Assembly (NCBI GenBank): GCA_963710495.1 | Contig: CAVQAI010000012.1 | Location: 310,001-374,000 of the forward strand | DNA: 64,000 bases | Origin: Bog-756 sp963710495 | GTDB lineage: Bacteria > Actinomycetota > Acidimicrobiia > Acidimicrobiales > RAAP-2 | Direction of reading: 5' to 3' | Shown here: positions 41,139 to 49,198 of the stretch, piece after piece | How positions within the stretch are numbered: position 1 is the stretch's first letter | Layout of the letters: the number at the start of each line of letters is the position of its first letter | Translations under genes and position numbers: made by a program | Notes under the pieces: model-generated | The model's input: only the letters and a program-made list of their open reading frames with translations | Told to the model about the DNA's origin: nothing | Databases searched by the model: none

Positions 41139-42878
41139 TCAGAACCCGAACGCTGCCCGGAGGTCGCTGGCGGTGGCCGCATTACCCAGCCGTGGGACGC
41201 CGGCGATGTCCTCGGCGGCGGCCAGCAACGAATAGTGGGTGAACTCGACGCCCGACGTTCGACCTGGAGCGATGAACTGGCTCATGAAGATGGCGGGGAT
41301 GATCGATGGCGAGTTCGTGCCTGACCCCGACCCCTCGTCGTAGACGATGGCGATGGTGAGTCGACCCGATTGATAGTCGGGCCCGGCGACGATCTGGCTG
41401 ATCCACGATGCGAGATAAGAATCGGCTTGCTGCAGCGTGCCGTCGTGCTGGTCATTGTTGACGTCGGGCGTCACCGTGGCGAACGTGGGCAGCGTGCCGT
41501 TCACGATGTCCGTGTGCAGGGCTCCTCCGGCAGGCGTGCCGATGTTGATGTCGTTGCCCAGGCAGGCCAGGCCCAGGTCGGTGTAGTAGACGGCGGGATT
41601 GTGGCGCGAGAGGTACGGCCCGCTGTTGGACTGGGCGCAGGTGCCCGGCATGGACTGGGCATACCCTTTCCATCCGCCGGGACCCACCTGATCGAAGATG
41701 TTTTCGGTCGACGTCTGGCATCCGCTCGAGGAGGCTTCGCAGTCGGAGATCCATGGGCTGGCGTTATAGGCCAGACCCGAGGTGGCCTCGAGATAGTTGG
41801 GAAGGCTCGGGTGGCCGAGGCTGGTGTAGTCGGTGGCGTGCCCGCAGGCTTGCGCATAGGCGTTCATGTTCGGGGCGGCGGGATTCCCGTAGACGGATGA
41901 GGCACTGGCGTTCTCCTCCCAGATGACCAGCAACTTGCTCGTGGTCGGCGATCCGCTCCTCGAGCCGCAATAGGCGCCGCCGCCACCGCTGACGTTGGAC
42001 AGCGTGGTGGGGGCGATCCCGACGATCGGCCGACGGAGACCCAGACGCCCGGCCGACCCCTCAAACGGGGCGTCGCCGTAGCTGAAGACACCACCGTCCG
42101 CCCCGGCCAGCCAGTAGCCCTGACCGTCCGAGGTGGCGGCCATGCCCACGATCGGCCTGTTGAGCGCGCTCCCTTCCGCCGAGCCGAAGAACCGTGCGTC
42201 GCCGAAGGAGAAGACCCCCCCATCGGCACCGACCAGCCAGTACCCCTCACCGTGAGGGGTGGCCGCCATGCCCACGATCGGACTGTTGAGGGCGAGCCCC
42301 GAAGCGGAACCGTGGAATCCGGCATCGCCGAAGGAGAACACGCCGCCATCGCCGGCCACCAACCAGTAACCCCGTCCGTCGGGGGTGGCGGCCATGCCCA
42401 CGATCGGCTGTCGGAGCGGTAGCAGCGCGGTCGACCCGTAGAACCCGGCATCGCCGGAGTAGATGCCTCCGTCGGCGCCGACCAGCCAGTAGCCCGGGCC
42501 AACCGGGTCGGCCGCCATGCCCACGATCGGCCGACTGATGGCCACGCCGGCCGCAGACCCGTGGAATTGAGCATCGCCGTAGGTGAACACGCCACCGTCG
42601 GCAGCCACCATCCAGTAGCCCCCGCCGTTGGGGGTGGCCGCCATACCCACGATCGGCTTTCGTAGCGGGACCGTGGCGGCGGATCCGCGGAACGGGGCGC
42701 TGCCGAACGAGAAGGCGCCACCGTCGGCACCGACCAACCAGTAGCCGGGGTTGCCGGCGCCGGCCGCACTGAACGGAACTCGAGCCGCCAGCACCACCGA
42801 CAAGGCCCCCAGGGTCACGAGCAGGACCACTCCCAGCCGCCCCCCCACCTTCGATTGGTCTCTGCTCCTCGCCCGCAT
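41139..42878 (-). CDS. Exported phosphoesterase with N-terminal DGG/FSFGDA repeats
   Basis: About 579 residues. A signal segment (GVVLLVTLGALSVVLAARV) leads to six or seven repeats of about 42 residues, GYWLVGADGGAFSFGSAPF followed by LRKPIVGMAATP, probably a beta-propeller or similar surface module. The second half (residues about 310-579) is a phosphoesterase/acid-phosphatase domain of the phospholipase C-AcpA superfamily: LLVIWEENASASSVYGN, TDYTSLGHPSLPNYLEATSG, then TPDVNNDQHDG and AIVYDEGSGSGTNSP, which carry metal-binding Asp, Glu and His residues. Cysteines occur in pairs, fitting an exported protein. It could release phosphate from outer phosphate esters. The repeat also occurs in two nearby proteins. 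Confidence 0.85.
   Translation of the reverse strand: MRARSRDQSKVGGRLGVVLLVTLGALSVVLAARVPFSAAGAGNPGYWLVGADGGAFSFGSAPFRGSAATVPLRKPIVGMAATPNGGGYWMVAADGGVFTYGDAQFHGSAAGVAISRPIVGMAADPVGPGYWLVGADGGIYSGDAGFYGSTALLPLRQPIVGMAATPDGRGYWLVAGDGGVFSFGDAGFHGSASGLALNSPIVGMAATPHGEGYWLVGADGGVFSFGDARFFGSAEGSALNRPIVGMAATSDGQGYWLAGADGGVFSYGDAPFEGSAGRLGLRRPIVGIAPTTLSNVSGGGGAYCGSRSGSPTTSKLLVIWEENASASSVYGNPAAPNMNAYAQACGHATDYTSLGHPSLPNYLEATSGLAYNASPWISDCEASSSGCQTSTENIFDQVGPGGWKGYAQSMPGTCAQSNSGPYLSRHNPAVYYTDLGLACLGNDINIGTPAGGALHTDIVNGTLPTFATVTPDVNNDQHDGTLQQADSYLASWISQIVAGPDYQSGRLTIAIVYDEGSGSGTNSPSIIPAIFMSQFIAPGRTSGVEFTHYSLLAAAEDIAGVPRLGNAATASDLRAAFGF
42005..42750 (-). repeat. Repeat array within the phosphoesterase gene
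   Basis: About six units of ~126 bp, each coding the 42-residue pattern GYW-V-ADGG-(F/Y)SFGDA-FxGS followed by a proline-initiated IVGMAATP block. DNA identity between units is moderate, so these copies are older than those of the gene at 45279-47222. Confidence 0.75.
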
Positions 42879-43141
42879 CTCCCGTCATCGTGGCACGTCT
42901 CCGCCGGTCGTGCTCGCCATCGGACGTCCGACAACCAGTCACCCCAATCTGAGGATCGGCCCTACGCGGACCTCGGCGTCTCGATGCGCAATTGGGCTCC
43001 CACCCCGTACCGGCGGCAAGGCGACTTGGTGAGTCACACGGCGCCGCACCTTGGTTGCCCGGTGGGCTGGGTGCTCCTCCAGCGGGCTCCGACAAGCCTG
43101 GATCGGGCGAACTGCGAGAGTGGCGACCTTCGAAACGCCTG

Positions 43142-44893
43142 TCAGCTGCAGGAAGGCGCCCGGTGGGTGCCACGCACCAAACGACCGGGCCGAGCATCGG
43201 TGAGTTCGCCGTTGGCGACGACTTCTTCACCGTTGACGATGGTTGAGACGTAGCCGTCCGACTGCTGGATCAGCCGGCCAGCGCCGCCGGGGAGGTCGGC
43301 GACCTGCACGGGGCGCAGCAACCGCAGACGCTCGTAGTCGATGACGTTGACGTCGGCCTTCCGCCCCGGTTCGAGCACCCCTCGATCATCGAGTCCATAG
43401 AGCTCGGCGGGGTCACGGGTCAGACGCCGAACCGCGGTTTCCAGGGCGAGGCGCCTTCCTCGAGTGCGATCGCGGGTCCAGTAGCTGATGAGGTAGGTGG
43501 TCATGCTGGCGTCGCAGACCAGTCCCACGTGGGCCCCACCATCGCCCAGACCCTGGACGGTCATCGGGTCACTCATCATCTCGGCGAGCCCATCGTAGGA
43601 GTCACTCCCGTAGTTGAGGAGCGGTAGTAACAGGAACTCTCGTCCGTCCGAATCAAGGAGAGCGTCGTAAGCCACCTCCCACGGGTCCCGGCCCTGGCGT
43701 CGGGCAACGGCACCGATACTGGTATCTGTGGTGGGTTCGTACTCGAGGGCCGTACCAAGCGGGAAGAGTCGGTCGAATGCTCGACGGCCGATCTGGTCCA
43801 TGGCAAACGGGCCGCTGTGATCCGGCCGGTCCGCGAGAATCGCTCTTCGGACCTCACTTCGCTGCATTGCCGCCACTCGCTCGGCCAGCGGAAGGTGGGC
43901 AAGGGACTGATACGTGGCACGGTGCCGGAAGGGATTGAGCCGGGACTGCAAGCCCATCAGGACACCAAAGCAGCGGCACGCCACCTGCGGCCGAATCTGT
44001 GCGCCGCTGTCGTTGGCTGCCCTGACGCGGTCGAACCATGGCTTCCAGTGGTCGGGGTCGGCTCCTTGCTGCATGGCGAGGAAGGTGAGCGGGATGCCAC
44101 TACGGATGCCGAGCTCGATGATCCAGTCGAGCTCGGCATCCATCGCATCATCGGCATCGCCGGCGATCATGCCACCGACTCCCGATGGGACGACTTGGAA
44201 GACACCGTGCCCAGCGGCTTGCACGGCAGCCACCAGAGCGGCCAGCTCGTCGTCGGCCGCGTACGTCCCAGGCACGGTCCGACCGTGCACATCACGGTGC
44301 CCCGCGGTTCTCCCCGTCGAGAATCCCAACGCACCGGCACGAAGTGCTCCGGTCAGGCCGTCGGCCATCTTCGCGAGGTCGTCACCCGTGGCGTCGTCGC
44401 GAGCCCGTTCACCCATGGTGTAGGCGCGCAAGGCGGCATGGGGGACCTGGGTCCCGATGTCGAGGGCATGTGGTTGCGAATCGAGGGCGTCAAGGTACCC
44501 GTCGAAGGTCTCCCATCCCCAGGTCATGCCATCGCTGAGTGCCGTCCCAGGGATATCTTCAACCCCCTCCATCACTTCGATGAGAGCTTCCTGCCCATCC
44601 GGCCGAACCGGCGCAAACCCGACACCGCAATTGCCCATCACGGCAGTGGTCACCCCGTGCCAGCATGACGGGGTGAGGTGCGGATCCCAGGTGGCCTGGC
44701 CGTCGTAGTGGGTGTGAATGTCAACAAATCCCGGAGTGACGACCAGGCCGTCGGCGTCGACCTCACGCCGGCCGGGTCCCCTCACGCGTCCGACCTCAAC
44801 GATCACTCCACGGGTGACGGCGACATCGGCCGTGCGAGCTGGTTTGCCCGTGCCGTCGACGACAACTCCCCCACGGATCACCAGGTCGTGCAT
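43142..44893 (-). CDS. Amidohydrolase, N-acyl-D-amino-acid deacylase-like
   Basis: About 583 residues. A metal-dependent amidohydrolase with the family opening LVIRGGVVVDGTGKPARTAD, the first metal motif FVDIHTHYDGQATWD, and the later TWGWETFDGYLDALDSQ and GDGGAHVGLVCDAS, which hold a metal-binding Asp/His. The C-terminus has GVLEPGRKADVNVIDYERL and a final NGEEVV block, the end of the small beta domain. Such enzymes remove acyl groups from D-amino acids or open ring amides; the wide branch found in actinobacteria is mostly uncharacterised. ATG 44893 is the conserved start. It is monocistronic, and the substrate is not known. Confidence 0.85.
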   Translation of the reverse strand: MHDLVIRGGVVVDGTGKPARTADVAVTRGVIVEVGRVRGPGRREVDADGLVVTPGFVDIHTHYDGQATWDPHLTPSCWHGVTTAVMGNCGVGFAPVRPDGQEALIEVMEGVEDIPGTALSDGMTWGWETFDGYLDALDSQPHALDIGTQVPHAALRAYTMGERARDDATGDDLAKMADGLTGALRAGALGFSTGRTAGHRDVHGRTVPGTYAADDELAALVAAVQAAGHGVFQVVPSGVGGMIAGDADDAMDAELDWIIELGIRSGIPLTFLAMQQGADPDHWKPWFDRVRAANDSGAQIRPQVACRCFGVLMGLQSRLNPFRHRATYQSLAHLPLAERVAAMQRSEVRRAILADRPDHSGPFAMDQIGRRAFDRLFPLGTALEYEPTTDTSIGAVARRQGRDPWEVAYDALLDSDGREFLLLPLLNYGSDSYDGLAEMMSDPMTVQGLGDGGAHVGLVCDASMTTYLISYWTRDRTRGRRLALETAVRRLTRDPAELYGLDDRGVLEPGRKADVNVIDYERLRLLRPVQVADLPGGAGRLIQQSDGYVSTIVNGEEVVANGELTDARPGRLVRGTHRAPSCS

Positions 44894-45278
44894 TCCATTG
44901 AGTCTACGTTCGGCTTGGTCGTCCACGTTGGGTCGACATCACATTGATCGAACCCGGAAGCCGCTTGAGGATCACCCGAGTGGCATGCCTTCCGAATGAT
45001 TCGGATATCCGGACCGCGCCAGCGTGGCCGATCGACGGACGACGTCCGGGCTCCATCTGGTGTGGCATTGATGCGCAATCTCTGCTTCTCGTTCGCTCTC
45101 GCAAGGTCGGCGGCGCCACGACCCGCAGCCCCTCCGCTCTCCTTGGTCAACCAGGTGCATCAGGTATGGAAGCGCCGGTATCGGACAAGAGCCACGTTTG
45201 GACGGCCAGGAGAACGTAGAGTCAATGCGTCCCTCTCCCGATGCAATCTGTATGACATCAAAGGCAAGGAGGAACGCC
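44894..45278. other. Intergenic stretch between divergent genes
   Basis: It should contain promoters for the amidohydrolase (minus) and the repeat protein (plus). Short frames here look like shadows. Just before GTG 45279 is AAGGAGG (45266-45272), an ideal ribosome-binding site that decides the start of the repeat protein. Confidence 0.5.
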
Positions 45279-47222
45279 GTGGTGAACCTTGCACCCACCC
45301 GCCGCCTTCGTAGCATCATTGCTTTGATCGTGGGTCTCGCTTTCAGCACCGGGATCCTCGTCGTCTCGCCAGCCGGCGCGGCCGGTTCTGGCTGGTCCGT
45401 CGTTCCCACTCCCAACTCCAGCTCGTCCCAGATCAACCAGTTCTCGTCGGTGACATGCGTTACCAGTTCGGACTGCTGGTCGGTAGGACAGACCGGATTG
45501 GGAGGTTTCGACTCGACGACTTTGGCCGCCCACTGGAACGGCAGTGCCTGGTCGACGATCCCCACCCCGAACCCGAGCGTATCCACGCTCAACGCCCTCA
45601 ATGGCGTCTCCTGTGCGAGCAGCTCGAATTGCTGGGCTACTGGACTGGGCAACGGCACCAGTACGACCGACCAGACCCTGGCCGAACACTGGAACGGCAG
45701 TACCTGGTCCATCGTGACCACTCCCAATCCGAGCCCGGTCAGCATCCTCGGGGGTGTCCACTGCGTCACCAGCTCGGACTGCTGGACGGTGGGGCATGCC
45801 GGCGGTCAAAACCTGGCCGAGCACTGGAACGGGAGTGCATGGTCCATCGTCACGACCCCCGACACCAGCCCCTCTCAGGACAACGAGCTGGGGACGGTGT
45901 CGTGCGTCAGCACCTCGGACTGCTGGGCAGCGGGAGAAGCAGCGAATGGCAGCGGCGGGGCCCAACAGACCTTGGCCGAGCACTGGAACGGGGGTGCATG
46001 GTCCATCGTCACGACCCCCGACACCAGCCCGTCTCAGGACAACGAGCTGGGGACGGTGTCGTGCGTCAGCACCTCGGACTGCTGGGCAGCGGGAGCAGCA
46101 GCGAATGGCAGCGGCGGGGTCCAGCAGACTCTCGCCGAGCACTGGAACGGGATCGGGTGGTCCATCGTCGCCACCCCCGACACCAGCCCCTCTCAGGACA
46201 ACGACCTGGCCGATATGGTCTGCGCCCGCACCTCGGACTGCTGGGCAGTGGGTGCAGCCGCGAATGGCAGCGGCGGGGTCCAGCAGACTCTCGCCGAGCA
46301 CTGGAACGGGATCGGGTGGTCCATCGTCGCGACCCCCGACACCAGCTCTTCTCAGCACAACGAGCTGGGGGGGGTCTCGTGCGTCAGCACCTCGGACTGT
46401 TGGGCAGTGGGAAGCGCGGCGAGCGGCAGTGGTGGCACGGCTCAAACGCTCGCAGAGCGCTGGACGTCGGGCGGCTATTGGGAGGTCGCCTCCGATGGAG
46501 GCATCTTCTCCTTCGGCGACGCCACCTTCTTCGGATCCATGGGAGGCCAGGCTCTGAACAAACCCATCGTGGGCATGGCCGCCACCCCCGACGGCGGTGG
46601 CTATTGGGAGGTGGCCGCCGATGGGGGCATCTTCACCTTCGGGGACGCCACCTTCTTCGGATCCACCGGGGGTCTGCGTCTCAACCAGCCGGTGGTGGGC
46701 ATGGCCGCCACTCCGGACGGCGGTGGCTACTGGCTGGTCGCCTCCGATGGAGGCATCTTCACCTTCGGCGACGCCACCTTCTTCGGATCCACCGGGGGTC
46801 TGCGTCTCAACCAGCCGGTGGTGGGCATGGCCGCCACTCCGGACGGCGGTGGCTACTGGCTGGTCGCCTCCGATGGAGGCATCTTCTCCTTCGGCGACGC
46901 CACCTTCTTCGGATCCATGGGAGGCCAGGCTCTGAACAAACCCATCGTGGGCATGGCCGCCACTCCGGACGGCGGTGGCTACTGGCTGGTCGCCGCCGAT
47001 GGAGGCATCTTCACCTTCGGGGACGCCATCTTCCTCGGCTCCACCGGGGGTCTGCGTCTCAACCAGCCGGTGGTGGGCATGGCCGCCACTCCGGACGGCG
47101 GTGGCTACTGGCTGGTCGCCGCCGATGGAGGCATCTTCACCTTCGGGGACGCCATCTTCCTCGGCTCGATGGGGGGCCAGACTCTGAACAAACCCATCGT
47201 GGGCATGTCCCCAACCCCATAG
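45279..47222 (+). CDS. Exported two-part repeat protein
   Basis: About 647 residues. GTG 45279 follows AAGGAGG at six bases, preferred over ATG 45252. A signal peptide (RSIIALIVGLAFSTGILVVS) leads to repeat family one: about seven units of ~53 residues with VVPTPN(T/S)S---NxLxxVxCxSxSDCWAVG and LAEHWNG, each holding two cysteines spaced by six to seven residues (CVSTSDCW), so each may have a disulfide. From about residue 400 on is family two: six units of 42 residues, GYW-VASDGGIFSFGDATFF, then LNxPIVGMAATPDGG. Both are likely beta-propeller blades. No enzyme domain is present. Nearly identical DNA units show recent expansion. A role in surface binding is a guess. Confidence 0.8.
   Translation: MVNLAPTRRLRSIIALIVGLAFSTGILVVSPAGAAGSGWSVVPTPNSSSSQINQFSSVTCVTSSDCWSVGQTGLGGFDSTTLAAHWNGSAWSTIPTPNPSVSTLNALNGVSCASSSNCWATGLGNGTSTTDQTLAEHWNGSTWSIVTTPNPSPVSILGGVHCVTSSDCWTVGHAGGQNLAEHWNGSAWSIVTTPDTSPSQDNELGTVSCVSTSDCWAAGEAANGSGGAQQTLAEHWNGGAWSIVTTPDTSPSQDNELGTVSCVSTSDCWAAGAAANGSGGVQQTLAEHWNGIGWSIVATPDTSPSQDNDLADMVCARTSDCWAVGAAANGSGGVQQTLAEHWNGIGWSIVATPDTSSSQHNELGGVSCVSTSDCWAVGSAASGSGGTAQTLAERWTSGGYWEVASDGGIFSFGDATFFGSMGGQALNKPIVGMAATPDGGGYWEVAADGGIFTFGDATFFGSTGGLRLNQPVVGMAATPDGGGYWLVASDGGIFTFGDATFFGSTGGLRLNQPVVGMAATPDGGGYWLVASDGGIFSFGDATFFGSMGGQALNKPIVGMAATPDGGGYWLVAADGGIFTFGDAIFLGSTGGLRLNQPVVGMAATPDGGGYWLVAADGGIFTFGDAIFLGSMGGQTLNKPIVGMSPTP
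45816..46470 (+). repeat. 159-bp tandem repeats (family one)
   Basis: Units begin at 45816, 45975, 46134 and 46293 (GCCGAGCACTGGAACGG), with a partial unit near 46452, giving an exact 159-bp period and no frame change. Neighbouring units are almost identical in DNA. Unequal crossing-over or slippage could change their number. Confidence 0.85.
46473..47222 (+). repeat. 126-bp tandem repeats (family two)
   Basis: Six units with an exact 126-bp period (GGCTATTGG or GGCTACTGG at 46473, 46599, 46725, 46851, 46977 and 47103). Units alternate between two versions, GQALNKPIVG and GLRLNQPVVG. The nearly identical copies and alternation indicate duplication of two-unit blocks. Confidence 0.88.
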
Positions 47223-47286
47223 ACTTTCGTTCCGCTCGCACGCCGGCACTCTTCTGGGTTGGGCAACCTTCAGGGATTTTCGACCG

Positions 47287-48030
47287 CTAGTTGTTCCTTG
47301 ACCATCCACTCGACCGATGGCGTTTCGGAACGGTTGGCCACGGGCAATCGCCGATCCGACGTCCCATCCGTCGCTTCGACTCACCGGAAGTGAGCAGATA
47401 GAGGCCGAACGCCACCAAGGTCCAGCCAATGAGCAAGATCGGTTCGAGATTTGCACCGGTGAAAGGCAGTTGTGCGGGTTGGTCGCTGACCGGCGACGTT
47501 GCTGGCGCGTCATTTGAACTACTGACCTGAGGGGCACCGGATGGTCCGGCCGGTGGCGGTGCACTCGTGGCGCTCACCGAGCCAAATACGGGTGGTGGGG
47601 CGGTATTTGCCGATGTTGCGGGCGGCGGCGGTTGGCCAGTGGTCATCGTGGTGTCAGGAGGAGCGCAGTCTTCGATGGTGTGCTGGAATCCCCTCTTCGG
47701 TACCCATGGCGGCCCAACGTAGGCATCAGCTTGGATGACGCCACAAAAACCACTCGGGTAGTCGATGGTCAGGGTGCCCGATGTCCCGTAAACAGTCCCA
47801 ACGTCGACCGACAACTTCGGCTCGTTGAGGAAGAACTTCCACTGACAGTCCGGCTGTGACGCCGGACAAGCAGGAGTCGGAATGATGAGCTGTGCCTGAT
47901 GTGCCGCGTCATCGAAGATGATGACCGCTGACGATGAGGTGCCCTCGGCAGCGAGCGCAGCACCCCCGAGCGGCAGGCCGATTGCGGATAACCCGATGGC
48001 TGCCAGAATGATCTTCAATACCCGTTTCAT
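47287..48030 (-). CDS. Cell-wall-anchored protein with LPFTG sorting signal
   Basis: About 247 residues. A signal peptide (MKRVLKIILAAIGLSAIGLP) precedes a beta-type domain of about 100 residues with two pairs of cysteines (TPACPASQPDCQW and SGFCG, EDCAPP), then a Pro/Ser/Thr-rich spacer and LPFTG near residue 190, followed by a hydrophobic helix (LIGWTLVAFGLYLLTS) and the basic tail KRRMGRR. This is a sortase substrate to be linked to peptidoglycan. It is convergent with the repeat protein gene; its upstream region is unusually rich in hairpins. Ligand or function unknown. Confidence 0.8.
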   Translation of the reverse strand: MKRVLKIILAAIGLSAIGLPLGGAALAAEGTSSSAVIIFDDAAHQAQLIIPTPACPASQPDCQWKFFLNEPKLSVDVGTVYGTSGTLTIDYPSGFCGVIQADAYVGPPWVPKRGFQHTIEDCAPPDTTMTTGQPPPPATSANTAPPPVFGSVSATSAPPPAGPSGAPQVSSSNDAPATSPVSDQPAQLPFTGANLEPILLIGWTLVAFGLYLLTSGESKRRMGRRIGDCPWPTVPKRHRSSGWSRNN

Positions 48031-48620
48031 GCATCGGCTCCGGCGCCCCTACATGGTCGAATCCGGTCTCGGCACGATGGAACGACCTGAGGCCCGCCTG
48101 ACCGAGTGAAATGCGAAGTCAGTCTGATGCGGATCCATCGCCAAAATCAACCCCCAATCTCAGCACCACCAAGGAAATCCTCCCGCCCTGCCCGGAAACC
48201 CGAAACGCCGGAGTACCGACGACCTTTTTGCGGTTCCCGAGGACGAGAGACCCGGGTGCTCACCCGGGTTGGGATCGGCCCGCAGCCGGCCCTCGGTCGT
48301 CCGCGACGGGTACCACACAAGATCGAGCTGGTACCCGACCGTAAAACGGCCCTGGGATCCAAGGTCCGGGCCAGTGCCGGGTCTCCCCATGGTTCACCCC
48401 GGAAGCCGATGCCGTCGCCCCCATCTGACGGTCACCGACGAGTTACCGTAACCCGCGCCGGGCGCCGCCTCCCAGGCCCCACCGCCGGATGGAGCGCTCG
48501 CACCGGGAGGGGACCAGCCCGAACCCTGTGACGTGCTGGTTTGGTCGGACATGGGCGGGCCGTTCGCCTCTTGACATCCTGTCGGCAAGGAAGAGGCTAG
48601 AGCTGCAGAGGGAAGGGAAT
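48031..48620. promoter_or_regulatory. 590-base divergent intergenic region rich in hairpins
   Basis: No gene is supported. Two perfect hairpins are present: ACCCGGGT repeats around GCTC (48250-48269) and CGGGTACCA/TGGTACCCG with a 13-base loop (48307-48337). Read on the minus strand this would be the leader of the LPFTG protein gene and contains GGGGTGAACC (about 48396-48405), which recalls part of the c-di-AMP (ydaO) riboswitch, but the conserved CAGCTAAC part of that element is not found. On the plus strand the end has AGAGGGAAGGG, the ribosome-binding site for ATG 48621. Confidence 0.4.
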
Positions 48621-49037
48621 ATGGCCATGGAGCACGATGCGTATGAATCGTTGATCCGACGGGCGTACAAGGAGTTCGAGGCGGGAGATCTGGAGTTGCT
48701 CCAAGTGGTGATGGGCGAGCATGTGGTCTGGCATCAGCCAGGCCGCACCCACCTGGCCGGCGACTACACCGGACCGAAGGCCGTGCTCGGTCTCCTCGCA
48801 GAGTTGAGGGTCCGTAGCGGTGGCACCTTCCACGTCGAGGTGTTGGACGTGCTGAGTAAACCGGAGCGGGCGGTCGTCCTTCAGCGAGAGACGGCGACCC
48901 GGAATGGCAAGAACTTGGACGTTGTCGCCGCGGTCGATTTCGAGATCCATCACGAGAAGATCACTGAAGTCACCGTGTACCAGGCTGATACGTACCAGTT
49001 CGACGAGTTCTGGGTCGACGACCCCGCCACGCCGTAG
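48621..49037 (+). CDS. SnoaL-like NTF2-fold protein
   Basis: About 138 residues from ATG 48621, behind GAGGGAAGGG. The sequence DAYESLIRRAYKEFEAGDLE, then VMGEHVVWHQPGRTHLAGDY, GPKAVLGLLAELRVRSGGTF and YQADTYQFDEFWVDD follows the ketosteroid-isomerase/SnoaL pattern. HVVWHQPG places His residues in the pocket. No signal peptide is visible, so the protein should be cytosolic. It has no operon partner and its ligand is unknown. It is only distantly related to the other SnoaL-like proteins of the window. Confidence 0.8.
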   Translation: MAMEHDAYESLIRRAYKEFEAGDLELLQVVMGEHVVWHQPGRTHLAGDYTGPKAVLGLLAELRVRSGGTFHVEVLDVLSKPERAVVLQRETATRNGKNLDVVAAVDFEIHHEKITEVTVYQADTYQFDEFWVDDPATP

Positions 49038-49198
49038 TCGGCGTCACACCCACAAACTGGCTACCTCACCACCAATCTGGAGTGGCCGTCTCGTGACGGA
49101 TCCGACCTGTCCGGCTTCGGTCCCGTCGCCCTGTGTTGGTCGGTCGGTATTCAGATGATCGATGTCCTGGGGCGTGTCGCCGTCACCCGGTGCGGCGG

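Noticed and set aside
45258..47564. 768-codon minus-strand frame opposite the repeat protein
   Set aside because: Its regularity mirrors the DNA repeats of the plus-strand gene; no start signal or family motif supports it.
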